Shown: positions 49,958-59,147, counted from the first letter of the stretch. The stretch is 64,000 nt of DNA from JAHZFN01 sp965149945 (GCA_965149945.1 CBCTTQ010000002.1:1-64000); one strand, 5' to 3'. Numbers and translations: made by a program. The notes: generated by a model not told the origin, from the letters alone.

Positions 49958-51025
49958 TTAATGCTGAAAATATGCTCTGACGATCTCCGCTCGTTTCCAG
50001 TCTCGTTCTTCCGGTGTCATTTCCTTACCGTTTTCCATCACCAAAAATGCAGGCTGGCAATGGATCATCAATTGATTCAAATCCTCTGCACGCACATTTT
50101 TCAAAATACCCAAAGCGACACCCAACCGCATAACGGAAAGCTGTTCCATGCATTCCTGGGCAGTCAGCATTCTGGCATTGGCCAAAATCCCGTATCCGCG
50201 CCATACATAGTCCAAAATTTCCCTTTCGCTGTTTTCCATCAAATAGTGCCGCGCTCTTTTTTCCTGGGCGATAAATTCTTCCACAACTTTTTTCAGACGG
50301 CTGATAATTTCACTTTCGGAATATCCCAAAGTGATCTGATTGGAAATTTGATACAGATTACCGTAACTCTTGCTTCCTTCGCCGTATACACCTCGTACCG
50401 TCATGCCGAATTTGCCTAACTGCTGGAATAATAATTCCAATTTATTGGTCATCTTCAATGCCGGCAGGTGTACCATGACGGAAGCCCGCAGCCCTGTCCC
50501 CACATTGGAAGGACAGGCGGTTAAATAACCCAGCCGGTTATCATAGGCAAAATCCAACCGATAATTCAAAGCGTCATCCAACTGAGAAATTTTTTCCCAT
50601 GCTTTTTCCAAATTCAAACCGGGCAAAATACACTGCATTCGCAAATGGTCTTCTTCATTGATCATCAACGCCAAATTTTGGGCGTCGTTGACAACCACTT
50701 CCCGTCCGGGTTTTGCCTCCAACAAATCTTGGCTGATAAAATGTTTTTCCATCAAAACCTGCCGTTGTGCCGCTGTCAGCGCCGACAAATCAAAATAATT
50801 GAAATGATCTTGATTCAACGGCGATTGTTCATATTGATAAACCGCTTCTTTGACGCGCAGGGCAACTTCCTTTGCCTCGTTATCTTGGAGCCATTGCGGA
50901 AATTTCACTTTCGACAAGTTTCTTGCCAAACGCACCCGCGTACTGATTACAATCCCCGTCTCGTCGTTGGGATTTTCAGTCCAGCCGGCAAAGGGTTTAT
51001 TGAGAATTTTTTCGTTATTACCCAT
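49958..51025 (-). CDS. mcsB: Protein arginine kinase McsB
   Basis: A 355-residue kinase of the phosphagen kinase fold that phosphorylates arginines and marks proteins for ClpCP. Family motifs: IVISTRVRLARNLSKVKFP, LMINEEDHLRMQC, YLTACPSNVGTGLRASVM and SGGVYGEGSKSY-like region here as VRGVYGEGSKSYGNLYQ. An AGGAGG site lies before the ATG at 51025. It lies 13 bases after mcsA, and clpC follows 131 bases later. It inactivates CtsR during heat stress with McsA as activator. Confidence 0.97.
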   Translation of the reverse strand: MGNNEKILNKPFAGWTENPNDETGIVISTRVRLARNLSKVKFPQWLQDNEAKEVALRVKEAVYQYEQSPLNQDHFNYFDLSALTAAQRQVLMEKHFISQDLLEAKPGREVVVNDAQNLALMINEEDHLRMQCILPGLNLEKAWEKISQLDDALNYRLDFAYDNRLGYLTACPSNVGTGLRASVMVHLPALKMTNKLELLFQQLGKFGMTVRGVYGEGSKSYGNLYQISNQITLGYSESEIISRLKKVVEEFIAQEKRARHYLMENSEREILDYVWRGYGILANARMLTAQECMEQLSVMRLGVALGILKNVRAEDLNQLMIHCQPAFLVMENGKEMTPEERDWKRAEIVRAYFQH

Positions 51026-51038
51026 TCTGTTCTCCTCC

Positions 51039-51614
51039 TTACGCCTGTCCGTTCTGATGGTTCAGGCTTTCTTCGATCGCCTTGATCTCATCTCGAACTT
51101 TGGCGGCTTCTTCAAACTTTTCCGCTCGAATCAACTCTTGCAATTGCTTTTGTAACGCCAGCTTTTCATAATACTGTGCTTCCTGTTTCCCGCCGGCGGG
51201 TCGTTCCGTCGGTTGGTCGCAATGAGAGCAAGACCCGTCTTTCACCTTGCCGACATGGTGATCTTTCCCGTGAATGCTTTGCACCGTGGGCAGTAATCGA
51301 TCGGCAAAGGTGGTATAACACTCGCTGCATCCCAATCTGCCGCTTTTTCGAAAATCCCGATAGCTCATCCCGCAAACAGGACAATGAATCACTTGTTCCG
51401 CACTGCTGTCCCAACTGCTGCCCAACGGCATATGAGGAGAAGTACCAAAATAAGAATGGTGAAAATCGTTAAAGAACTTATCCAAAGAGAAGTCCCCGAT
51501 ATCCATAATTTCCCTCGCGCAATCCCGGCAAAGATGCTGTGTTGTTTCCTTATTATTAATTACCTGCTTCACAAATACCGTCGCTTCATTTTTACCGCAT
51601 TTATCGCATAACAT
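51039..51614 (-). CDS. mcsA: McsB activator McsA
   Basis: A 191-residue zinc protein. Paired Cys motifs are MLCDKCGKNEA, LCRDCAREI, CPVCGMSY, LGCSECYTTF, and CSHCDQP; the C-terminal UVR motif is LQELIRAEKFEEAAKVRDE. It activates McsB and senses thiol and metal stress. The ATG at 51614 has an AGGAGG site eight bases upstream; a TTG at 51617 is less likely. It follows ctsR by 52 bases. Confidence 0.95.
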   Translation of the reverse strand: MLCDKCGKNEATVFVKQVINNKETTQHLCRDCAREIMDIGDFSLDKFFNDFHHSYFGTSPHMPLGSSWDSSAEQVIHCPVCGMSYRDFRKSGRLGCSECYTTFADRLLPTVQSIHGKDHHVGKVKDGSCSHCDQPTERPAGGKQEAQYYEKLALQKQLQELIRAEKFEEAAKVRDEIKAIEESLNHQNGQA

Positions 51615-51666
51615 CAAATTTCCCTCCTGTCATCTTTCTCTTTATTTTTCCGCTGCTCTCCTTCTA

Positions 51667-52137
51667 CTATTCAAAATCATCTCGCAACAGAACAATCAAA
51701 ACCCACCGAATGATTCGCCCTCTCATATAATTGGCTTCCTCTTCCGGCAGTCCCAGCCGATCCCGATCCATTAGTCCCTTTAAAATTTCCACTTCACGCA
51801 CAGTCAGCAAATCTTCCGATTGCAGCCTCTGAAACATATTTTCCGCATTTTTCTGACTGATGGGTTTTGCTTTCGATTCATTGAGCAGGGCGGCTAAATT
51901 TTCATCATTATCAAAATCCAGCTTCATAATTTTGATATAGCCGGCTCCGCCTCGACGGGTTTCAATATAATATCCCGCCTCCGGATTAAATCTGGTTTCC
52001 AGCACATAATTAATTTGACTGGGCACACACTGAAAAATATCCGCCAAATCCGAACGGCGTACTTCAATCATATTGTCGTCGCTCAAACTCAACATTCGTT
52101 TCAGATAGTTTTCAATTTGACTTGCCAATGATACCAT
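51667..52137 (-). CDS. ctsR: Heat-shock repressor CtsR
   Basis: A 156-residue repressor of class III heat-shock genes. The N-terminal winged helix has VRRSDLADIFQCVPSQINYV-like sequence and the beta-wing ETRRGGAGYIKIMKLDF with the conserved GGGGYI-type glycines; the C-terminal domain ends ILKGLMDRDRLGLPEEEANY. A GGAG site precedes the ATG. It heads the mcsA-mcsB-clpC operon and two CtsR boxes flank its promoter, showing autoregulation. Confidence 0.96.
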   Translation of the reverse strand: MVSLASQIENYLKRMLSLSDDNMIEVRRSDLADIFQCVPSQINYVLETRFNPEAGYYIETRRGGAGYIKIMKLDFDNDENLAALLNESKAKPISQKNAENMFQRLQSEDLLTVREVEILKGLMDRDRLGLPEEEANYMRGRIIRWVLIVLLRDDFE

Positions 52138-52197
52138 AATCTCCTACCCGCTTTCCGAATCCAATTCTTTATTCAGGGCCTTCGGTCACTTCCTTTC

Positions 52198-52276
52198 TTG
52201 ACCTTTTGACCTTTCCTGATTATTATTATACCACATTCTTTTTCTTTGTCAACCCTTTTTTTGACCTTTTTTGACC
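52198..52276 (-). promoter_or_regulatory. ctsR promoter with CtsR boxes
   Basis: On the minus strand TTGACA (52247-52252) and TATAAT (52225-52230) are 16 bases apart. A full CtsR box GGTCAAAAAAGGTCAAA lies at 52260-52276 upstream of the -35. A second, compressed pair GGTCAAAAGGTCAAG lies at 52197-52211 in the leader. The first matches the 7-3-7 consensus exactly. Confidence 0.92.
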
Positions 52277-52834
52277 ATTTTTCAAAAAAAATATATCTCT
52301 GCATTTAACAGGATATTTCATGAACACTTTTTTCTAATCCTTCCGTTTTCATTGCCAAACTCCCAAATTCATGTTTTCGAGCGATGCAGAAAAAAAGGTC
52401 AAATTTCATCAAATTTTATCCTTCTCCATGCTCCAACCAGATCGTCTGCTCCATCCATCACGCTTCTTTATGCCAAGGCAAACCGCCGACCGACATGGAC
52501 AGCTTCACTCTTTAAAGCGATGCTTTTCCGCCCCCGTTCTTTTTCTCGCGAAAAAAGACCGCGGCGCTCACGGTCTTTCCTCTTTCCATTATGATCCTGT
52601 TCTTGGCTTTCTTGGTTCTTTCGCCGTTTCGGACTTCAAACCCGATATCCTCTCCCGCTTTTTAAAATTACCGAAAATCAACAACTCGCTCCCTAAACAA
52701 TATGTGCCCGCCGATCGGCGGGCACATCCGAAAATACCAAATTGAATCTACCAAAAAAATACCATTCAATTTCACTCACCGAGACAAAAGAAATCCCAAA
52801 TTTCTTCCGGCTTTTGCCTCTTAAAACAATCTTT
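52277..52834. other. Intergenic region with hairpins, no gene
   Basis: A hairpin AAAGACCG/CGGTCTTT at 52554-52578 with a T run on the minus strand looks like a terminator for the Mrp gene. A 26-bp perfect palindrome of GC-rich sequence lies at 52702-52727. I see no gene in this stretch. Confidence 0.6.
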
Positions 52835-53656
52835 TTAATACTCTTTCAATTTTTCCAACGCCGGCAACAGCCAATCTCCGGTAGCATCTTCAATAGCGCC
52901 GTTATCGCAGGCCGCGGCTAATTCCGGCATGATAGGCAATTTCGCCAAAATGTTCAAATTATGGCGCACCGCCGCCTCGTCAGTTTTTCCTTCTCCAAAG
53001 ATATAAATTTTTTCGCCGCATTTGGGACATTCCACATAACTCATGTTTTCGATAATGCCCACAATGGGGATGTTCAGTCTTTCCGCCATTTTCACCGCTT
53101 TTTCCACCACCATGGATACCAAGTCCTGGGGAGAAGTAACAATAATCAGCCCGTCCAAAGGCAACGATTGGAAGACCGTCAAAGCAATATCCCCGGTGCC
53201 CGGCGGCATATCGATAAACATATAGTCCAAATCCTGCCAAACCACATCTGTCCAAAATTGGCACAAAGTACCGGTCAAGACAGGGCCTCGCCAAATCACA
53301 GGATCCGTTTCATCCTGCAACAATAAATTTAACGATACGACATCAATCCCCGTTTTGGTTTTCACCGGCAGCAGACCGTCTTTATTCTGCATCAAAGGCC
53401 CTTTGATTCCAAAGGCTTTGGGAATTGAAGGACCTGTAATATCCGCGTCCAAAATTCCCGTTTTCAGTCCGCTTCTCTGCGCCAAAACCGCCAACTGTTC
53501 CGTGATCATGGATTTGCCGACGCCGCCTTTGCCGCTTAATACGCCGAAAACTTTCTTTACATTACTTTTTGGATTGGGATCCAGCAAAAAGCTTTTTGGA
53601 TCTCTGTCGCTGCAGGTTTCGTTACATTCTTTACAATCATGATTACAATCTGTCAT
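52835..53656 (-). CDS. Mrp/NBP35-type Fe-S cluster ATPase
   Basis: A 273-residue P-loop ATPase of the Mrp/ApbC/NBP35 group that loads Fe-S clusters into apoproteins. It has an N-terminal Cys cluster (MTDCNHDCKECNETC), the deviant Walker A GKGGVGKSM near residue 45, Asp-rich switch ADITGPSIPKAFGI, and CxxC in VECPKCGEKIY that holds a bridging cluster. The N-terminal Cys motif resembles NBP35-type proteins. The ATG at 53656 has a GAGG site; the longer frame begins at 53683. Standalone gene. Confidence 0.92.
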   Translation of the reverse strand: MTDCNHDCKECNETCSDRDPKSFLLDPNPKSNVKKVFGVLSGKGGVGKSMITEQLAVLAQRSGLKTGILDADITGPSIPKAFGIKGPLMQNKDGLLPVKTKTGIDVVSLNLLLQDETDPVIWRGPVLTGTLCQFWTDVVWQDLDYMFIDMPPGTGDIALTVFQSLPLDGLIIVTSPQDLVSMVVEKAVKMAERLNIPIVGIIENMSYVECPKCGEKIYIFGEGKTDEAAVRHNLNILAKLPIMPELAAACDNGAIEDATGDWLLPALEKLKEY

Positions 53657-53781
53657 CTTTCTTCCCTCACAATTCCTCATCAAAATTTATTATCGTTTTA
53701 CGACAAATTTTTCTTTCTTTATTGTACCTTAAATTTCAATGAATAGCAAGAATCTTTTCTCTTTCGAAAATCGTCCCTTTT

Positions 53782-55479
53782 TTAACGGAATCCTTCCAGC
53801 ACCGCGATTTTTTCCAATACAACTTTGGCAACTTTCCCGGCATCACTGCCTCCCGACTCTCCTTCCTCATCATAAACAGCAATGGCATACCGAGGCTCCG
53901 ACACGGGAGCAAAACCGGCAAACCAAACACCGGCATCCTGAGAGGTACCTGTCTTACCGGCGATTTCCACCACACTGCTGTTCACGGGACTGCCGGTGCC
54001 GGCGATCACAGCGTATCGCAAATACTCCTGCAAAACCTGACAGTTGTGACGGCTGATGACCTGACGCGGTTCCGCTGATTCATAAGCTCGCACCAAACTG
54101 CCGTCTTGCCGATAAATTCCTTCCACCAAACGAGGTGTTACCACTTGTCCGCCGTTGGCAATGGCAGACATTAACCGCGCGACCAAAAGCGGAGACAGGC
54201 GTACTCCATTTTCACCGATGGAAGCATTCGCCACATCAGCTTCCGCCCGTGGATCAAAAGAAAGGTTCTCTTGCAGAGAGTTTACCGCGTAACCGATAAT
54301 TTTTTGCTCTCCCAGGCCCAAATTATGGGCGTATTCTAAAATTTTTCTACCTCCCAACTGCTGCCCCAATTGTACAAAGTACGGATTACAGGAATTAGCC
54401 AGCGCCTGTCGTAAATCTTCGCCGCCGTGACCGTCCTCCTCCCAACAATGCACCTGGTGTCCGCCGCCCAGACGAATAGAACCGGTACAAACAAAATCAT
54501 CATCACAGTCAATTCCTTCCTCCAACGCCGCTAAAACCAATACTGTTTTAAAAACAGAGGCAGGTGGATAATAACTAAAAGCTTTGTTCACATAATCATT
54601 CCCCTGCGCCTCTGTTTGTCCTTGATATTGATCATACCCGGGACTGCTGCTTACGGCTAAAATATCTCCCGTTTTCACATCCATCAAAACGGCTCCGCCC
54701 TTTTTATCTGCCATCGCCTCATCCAGAAACTGTTGATAATCACGATTTAACGTCAATTTCAAATCATAACCCATATCCTGTCTTTCCTCACCGTCCAGCA
54801 AGCGCAACTGTTCAGAAGTCTGTTGTGAACGTTCATCGGTCATTACGCCGACTTCTTCCCCGGCGGCTCCTGTTAAAAACTCATTATATTGATATTCCAG
54901 TCCGCTTTTCCCCACCATTGTCGAAAGAGACAGATCTTGCTCCTCCAACCAAAGAGTCTCCTCCTCGTCAGCTTCTCCCACAAAGCCAATCACATGACAG
55001 GCGGGAAAAGACAGCTCATACCGTGGGCGCAGAGTTAATACAAATACGCCGACCAATCCCCGTTTTTCAATCTCCTGCTGATATTTTATCACTTCCCCTT
55101 CTCCCAAATCCCGCCGCACAATAAAAGGTTCCCGCTCTGTCAATTTCTGACGCCAATCTATGGTGACAGACGCGAAATCATTTTTCCCGATTATCGCAGC
55201 CACTTCCGCCGCCAGCCAAGCTTCATCGGTAATCAATTGAGGAAAAATCACCAAACAGTTTTCTTCCCTGTTGGTAAAAGACTCCCCTCTGCAGTCTAAA
55301 ATATCTCCCCGCTCAAACTCATCAACCGCAATGGTCTTCACCCGTTCTTCCTGCGCTCTGGCAATATATTCATCCCCTTCAATTACAATTAAATAAAATA
55401 ACCGCGACACTATCAAAAACCCGCAAACCAACAAAACACTCCCAATTTGTATCATTCGTTTTTTCCGCGAAACTTCCAA
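53782..55479 (-). CDS. Class B penicillin-binding protein (PBP2/SpoVD type)
   Basis: About 565 residues from a TTG start at 55479 (AAAGGGGG seven bases upstream; in this frame no ATG is near). One membrane span near residue 15-35, dimerisation domain with SFPACHVIGFVGEADEEETL and the GKSGLEYQYNEFLTG loop, then the transpeptidase with Ser308-Val-Phe-Lys, SCN (LANSCNPYF) and KTGT (AGKTGTSQD). It crosslinks peptidoglycan in elongation, division or cortex. Low similarity in length to the gene at 33179 shows a separate paralogue. Its context gives no SEDS partner here. Confidence 0.9.
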   Translation of the reverse strand: MEVSRKKRMIQIGSVLLVCGFLIVSRLFYLIVIEGDEYIARAQEERVKTIAVDEFERGDILDCRGESFTNREENCLVIFPQLITDEAWLAAEVAAIIGKNDFASVTIDWRQKLTEREPFIVRRDLGEGEVIKYQQEIEKRGLVGVFVLTLRPRYELSFPACHVIGFVGEADEEETLWLEEQDLSLSTMVGKSGLEYQYNEFLTGAAGEEVGVMTDERSQQTSEQLRLLDGEERQDMGYDLKLTLNRDYQQFLDEAMADKKGGAVLMDVKTGDILAVSSSPGYDQYQGQTEAQGNDYVNKAFSYYPPASVFKTVLVLAALEEGIDCDDDFVCTGSIRLGGGHQVHCWEEDGHGGEDLRQALANSCNPYFVQLGQQLGGRKILEYAHNLGLGEQKIIGYAVNSLQENLSFDPRAEADVANASIGENGVRLSPLLVARLMSAIANGGQVVTPRLVEGIYRQDGSLVRAYESAEPRQVISRHNCQVLQEYLRYAVIAGTGSPVNSSVVEIAGKTGTSQDAGVWFAGFAPVSEPRYAIAVYDEEGESGGSDAGKVAKVVLEKIAVLEGFR

Positions 55480-55497
55480 TTCATTTCCCCCTTTACA

Positions 55498-55534
55498 CAA
55501 AAAAGCCATCTTTTATTAAGATGGCTTTTTTGTG
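55498..55534 (-). terminator. Terminator between the peptidase and PBP genes
   Basis: AAAAAAGCCATCTT with AAGATGGCTTTTTT around a short loop; works on the minus strand after the peptidase stop at 55583, and would work in both directions. Confidence 0.9.
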
Positions 55535-55582
55535 TTTATTCTATTCCCGATAAATAGGAAACGCCTTCTCCACCGGGATTTT

Positions 55583-56668
55583 TTAAAAGATTCGCAGCGT
55601 CTTGGGATAATGATTCAAAGGAACCGTCCCCTTTTCGGTGACTAAAACAGTGTTTTCAATGCGTACCCCTCCAAAATCACCGATATACACCCCCGGTTCT
55701 ATCGTAATAACGTTGCCGGGACGCAATATATAATCGTCTCCCGGCCGCAACGAAGGCGCCTCATGAATTTCCAATCCCACTCCATGCCCGAGAGAATGAG
55801 AAAAATAAGCGCCGTAACCGGCCTCTGTCAAAATATTCCGCGCCAAAGCATCCGCTTCTCCGGCTGTCATGCCGGGTCGAATGTGTTTTTCGGCATAATC
55901 CTGTGCCCGCAGCACCAGCTCATACAATTCTCGATGACGGTCATCAGCAAACCCAATGGCAAACGTGCGGGTCATATCACCACAGTATCCTTCATAACGA
56001 CCACCCATATCAATGGTCACAAAATCCCCGACGGCAAAAGCATAATCGGAAGGTTTGGCGTGGGGCTTGGCGCCGTTTTTTCCCGCCGCCACAATAGTAG
56101 GAAAAGACACCCCTTCTGCTCCCAGTTTCAAAAAAGCATAGTCGATTTCTCGGGCCAATTCTTTTTCGGTGATACCCGGTTTCAAATACTTTTCTATCGA
56201 TGCCAAAACCTGATCACCGATTTCCGCCACTCTTTGCAGCAGACGAATTTCCTCCTCCTCTTTTATAAGCCGTCCAGCTGAAAGAATATCCCCGCTGTCC
56301 GCCAAAGCAATCCCCGCTAAAGCCTCTTTCATGGCGGCGTACTCCTGATAAGTGATAAAATCTCCCTCAAAAGCCAATCGCTTCATTTCCTGTTTTCGAC
56401 AGCTTTTTTCCAACAGCTGCAACCAACTGCCGTTTTTCACACTTTGGATTAACAACGGAACATCGGGACACTCACGCGCGGCTTGCTCTGTATAACGACC
56501 GTCTGTCAACAAAGCAACCCCTTCCCCCCAAAGGAACACCTTGCTGTCATCACCGTAAAATCCCGTATAATAATAAATATTGGCGGGATTTACTATTAAA
56601 ATTCCGTCAAATCCGTTTTTTTTGAACAACGCCCTAAGAGCGTTTCTTCTTTCCTCATACCGAGCCAT
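55583..56668 (-). CDS. M24 metallopeptidase (Xaa-Pro aminopeptidase type)
   Basis: A 361-residue peptidase. N-terminal creatinase-like domain with GILIVNPANIYYYTGFYGDD, then the pita-bread catalytic domain with metal ligands in VTIDMGGRYEGYCGDMTRTF (two Asp), HSLGHGVGLEIHE (His) and ITIEPGVYIGDFGGVRIENT (two Glu). It removes N-terminal residues before proline. The ATG at 56668 has an AAAGGAG site, so the longer frame from 56743 is not used. It is transcribed leftwards; its upstream region has a duplicated 47-bp unit. Confidence 0.92.
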   Translation of the reverse strand: MARYEERRNALRALFKKNGFDGILIVNPANIYYYTGFYGDDSKVFLWGEGVALLTDGRYTEQAARECPDVPLLIQSVKNGSWLQLLEKSCRKQEMKRLAFEGDFITYQEYAAMKEALAGIALADSGDILSAGRLIKEEEEIRLLQRVAEIGDQVLASIEKYLKPGITEKELAREIDYAFLKLGAEGVSFPTIVAAGKNGAKPHAKPSDYAFAVGDFVTIDMGGRYEGYCGDMTRTFAIGFADDRHRELYELVLRAQDYAEKHIRPGMTAGEADALARNILTEAGYGAYFSHSLGHGVGLEIHEAPSLRPGDDYILRPGNVITIEPGVYIGDFGGVRIENTVLVTEKGTVPLNHYPKTLRIF

Positions 56669-56728
56669 ATCGTTCTCCTTTCCGAAGCTTTCTGATTCTT
56701 CTTTTCTTATAGTATACCACTTTTTTCC

Positions 56729-56822
56729 AAAACGATACAACAAGATTTTCTTTTCCTTATCTTTTCCTTTTTCGTAAAACGATACAACAAGATTTTCTTT
56801 TCCTTATCTTTTCCTTTTTCGT
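56729..56822. repeat. 47-bp tandem duplication upstream of the peptidase gene
   Basis: Two identical 47-bp units, 56729-56775 and 56776-56822, begin AAAACGATACAACAAG and end TTTTTCGT. The unit is pyrimidine-rich on the plus strand. Copy 1 includes the TTGTAT that would be the -35 box of the peptidase promoter (-10 TATACT near 56713-56718, spacing 18). The region 56823-57032 has no gene and holds the promoter of the gene at 57033. Confidence 0.9.
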
Positions 56823-57032
56823 AAAAACATCGAAAATAAGATATGCCCTATTTGAATAACAAATTATAGCACACAAGTATTTTACATCATAAAAAAAACC
56901 CGCTATACTATATTTGTATTTTTCGTATCATCGAAAAAACCGGTTATCGCAGCAAAAAAGGGTTCGGTTTCCTTACGCGCTTTGCCGTAATTTCTCATTT
57001 TTTCTCAAATTTGAATACAAGGAGGCTGACCA

Positions 57033-58130
57033 ATGAAACAAAAAATTCCCCTGCTGTTTTTATTACTTCTTTTGGCGCTGAGCCTTTGCGCCTGCAGCGA
57101 CGATACCGCCCCTACCGCCGAAGAGCCGGAATCCACACCGGTGGCAGAAACGGAACCGGTTGAGCCGGAACCCGAATGGGTCTGGCAGCATGACACACCG
57201 GAAAACCAGGGACTGGATCCCAATGTGTTGACCGATGTCCACGCGACCTTTGATACGTTCCCGCTGCTCACATCGGTAATCGTGAAAAACGGGTATATCG
57301 TTGATGAATATTACAAAGAAGGCTACGACGAAACCAGTACCTTTATCCTGAACTCTTCTTCCAAAAGCATTACCAGCGCCCTCATTGGCATTGCCATCGC
57401 AGAAGGATACATCGGCAGCGTGGAGGATCCTATCTCCCAATATTTGCCTCGCGTGTCAGAATTGACAGACAGCCGCTGGCAGCAAATTACCATTTGGGAT
57501 CTGCTGACCCACACCTCCGGTATCTATTCCACCGACAACGAACTCTGGAATGATTGGCGCGCTTCGGAAAACTGGCTGGAATACATTTATGCCCTGCCGA
57601 TCATATCCACCCCCGGCGAAACTTTTAGTTACTCCACCGGCAACACCCATCTGCTTTCGGCGATTTTACAAGAAGCTACCGGCATGACCGCGAGAGAATA
57701 CGCCCAAGAAGTTCTCTTCACTCCTTTGGATATGGACAGCGCCGACTGCGAAAGCGATCCCCAAGGAATTTCCGACGGCGGCAATGGATTTTCCATGAAT
57801 GTATATGATATGGCGAAATTCGGACAATTATACTTAAACGGCGGCACTTGGGAAGGAGAACAAATTGTCCCCGCCGAATGGGTCACAGAATCCACCACTT
57901 TACAATTCGACCGTTCCAGCGGCAGCGCTGACTATGGCTATCAATGGTGGGTACGAACCTTCGGTAACCAAGGATACCCCGCCTATTTCGCCCAAGGACA
58001 CGCCGGTCAATATATCTTTGTCGTACCGGATTTGGAACTGGTCATCGCCTTCACCAGTGATTATACCGGCAGCACCGGCATCTATTGGCAGCTGGTCAAT
58101 GAAATTGTCAATGGCTGTACAGCAGAATAA
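57033..58130 (+). CDS. Secreted lipoprotein serine hydrolase, beta-lactamase/EstB family
   Basis: A 365-residue lipoprotein. Signal peptide with lipobox LCAC and Cys21 at the maturation site, followed by an acidic, proline-rich linker (about 22-50). The catalytic domain has SSSKS near residue 110 for the class C-type SxxK, YSTGN near 205 for the Tyr motif, and GHAGQ near 330 for the third. It may be an esterase, D-aminopeptidase or penicillin-recognising enzyme; true beta-lactamase activity is unproven. AGGAGG precedes the ATG. It is alone, ending in a bidirectional terminator facing sigG. Confidence 0.85.
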   Translation: MKQKIPLLFLLLLLALSLCACSDDTAPTAEEPESTPVAETEPVEPEPEWVWQHDTPENQGLDPNVLTDVHATFDTFPLLTSVIVKNGYIVDEYYKEGYDETSTFILNSSSKSITSALIGIAIAEGYIGSVEDPISQYLPRVSELTDSRWQQITIWDLLTHTSGIYSTDNELWNDWRASENWLEYIYALPIISTPGETFSYSTGNTHLLSAILQEATGMTAREYAQEVLFTPLDMDSADCESDPQGISDGGNGFSMNVYDMAKFGQLYLNGGTWEGEQIVPAEWVTESTTLQFDRSSGSADYGYQWWVRTFGNQGYPAYFAQGHAGQYIFVVPDLELVIAFTSDYTGSTGIYWQLVNEIVNGCTAE

Positions 58131-58142
58131 CAAGATTTTGAT

Positions 58143-58178
58143 AAAAAGACCCTTCGAGAAACTCGAAGGGTCTTTTTT
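58143..58178. terminator. Bidirectional terminator between hydrolase and sigG genes
   Basis: AAAAAGACCCTTCGAG with CTCGAAGGGTCTTTTTT around AAA, between convergent genes. Confidence 0.92.
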
Positions 58179-58185
58179 ACACAGT

Positions 58186-58953
58186 CTATACATACCTCCG
58201 TAAATGCAGCAGTGCGTTTTTTTCCAAACGGGAAACCTGAGCCTGAGAAATACCAATTTCATTCGCTACTTCCATCTGTGTCTTTCCGTTAAAAAAACGT
58301 AGCTGTAAAATCCGCTGCTCCCGTTCGTTCAAACACCGCAAAGCGTCATTAACAGCAATCTGTTCCGTCCAAACCTGATCGCTGTTTCGCTCATCCTTAA
58401 TCTGATCCATCACATAGATGGGATCTCCCCCGTCATTATAAATCGGCTCAAACAACGATACAGGGTCTTGAATAGCGTCCAGAGCGAAGACCACATCATA
58501 TTTCGGCAGTCCGAGGATTTCGGCAATCTCGCTGATTTTCGGTTCTTTGCCCTTTTGGTTGGTCAGTTCATCTCGCACCTGCAGCGCTTTGTAAGCAATA
58601 TCCCGAATAGAACGACTCACTCGAATGGCATTGTCATCTCGCAAATACCGTCGAATTTCTCCCAAAATCATCGGTACTCCATAAGTGCTGAACCGAACAC
58701 CGAGACTCAAATCGAAATTCTTTACCGCTTTAATCAAACCAATGCAGCCGACTTGGAACAAATCGTCCGGGTTTTCCCCTCGATTGGCAAACCGCTGCAC
58801 CACAGAAAGCACCAACCTTAGATTCCCGCCGACGATTTTCTCGCAGGCGCTTTCATCCCCTTCCCGCATCTGACGGAAAAGCTCCATCATCTCTTCATTG
58901 GAAAGTACCGGCAATCGGGAAGTATTGACACCGCAAATCTCAACTTTTCTCAT
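58186..58953 (-). CDS. sigG: Forespore sigma factor SigG
   Basis: A 255-residue RNA polymerase sigma factor of the late forespore. The start MRKVEICGVNTSRLPVLSN is diagnostic for SigG. Region 2 has DDLFQVGCIGLIKAVKNFDL and FSTYGVPMILGEIRRYLRD; region 3 LQVRDELT; region 4 with LNEREQRILQLRFFNGKTQM and EIGISQAQVSRLEKNAL. It directs late forespore genes in sporulation. A sigma-F type promoter lies upstream. In many spore formers sigG lies directly after sigE; here a four-gene operon on the other strand lies between them. Confidence 0.96.
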   Translation of the reverse strand: MRKVEICGVNTSRLPVLSNEEMMELFRQMREGDESACEKIVGGNLRLVLSVVQRFANRGENPDDLFQVGCIGLIKAVKNFDLSLGVRFSTYGVPMILGEIRRYLRDDNAIRVSRSIRDIAYKALQVRDELTNQKGKEPKISEIAEILGLPKYDVVFALDAIQDPVSLFEPIYNDGGDPIYVMDQIKDERNSDQVWTEQIAVNDALRCLNEREQRILQLRFFNGKTQMEVANEIGISQAQVSRLEKNALLHLRRYV

Positions 58954-58979
58954 GCCACATCACCCTTTCTTGATAATAA

Positions 58980-59009
58980 AATTATTACCACTCACCAAAA
59001 GGCTTATAC
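58980..59009 (-). promoter_or_regulatory. Sigma-F type promoter of sigG
   Basis: On the minus strand GTATA (59005-59009) is followed after 15 bases by GGTAATAATT (58980-58989). This fits the sigma-F pattern GYATA-N15-GGnnAnAnT. Transcription would start about 20 bases before the sigG ATG. SigG genes are known to be transcribed by sigma-F. Confidence 0.6.
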
Positions 59010-59130
59010 CGAAAAGGAGCGGCTGAAAAACTGCCAAAATCTTACTTTTCCTTTCTTGATTCGACGAAGAAAAAAATTGCTTATCTTTTCCCGTAATATT
59101 AACCAACCCTTCATCAAACATTCAGACAAA

Positions 59131-59147
59131 ACTGTTATAGTAACAGT
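59131..59147. promoter_or_regulatory. 17-bp palindrome before the Gld-like ABC operon
   Basis: ACTGTTATAGTAACAGT is perfectly symmetric (7-3-7) and holds a TATAGT that could be a -10 box of the operon starting at 59182. This resembles GntR-family operators, but no such gene is nearby. Confidence 0.6.
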
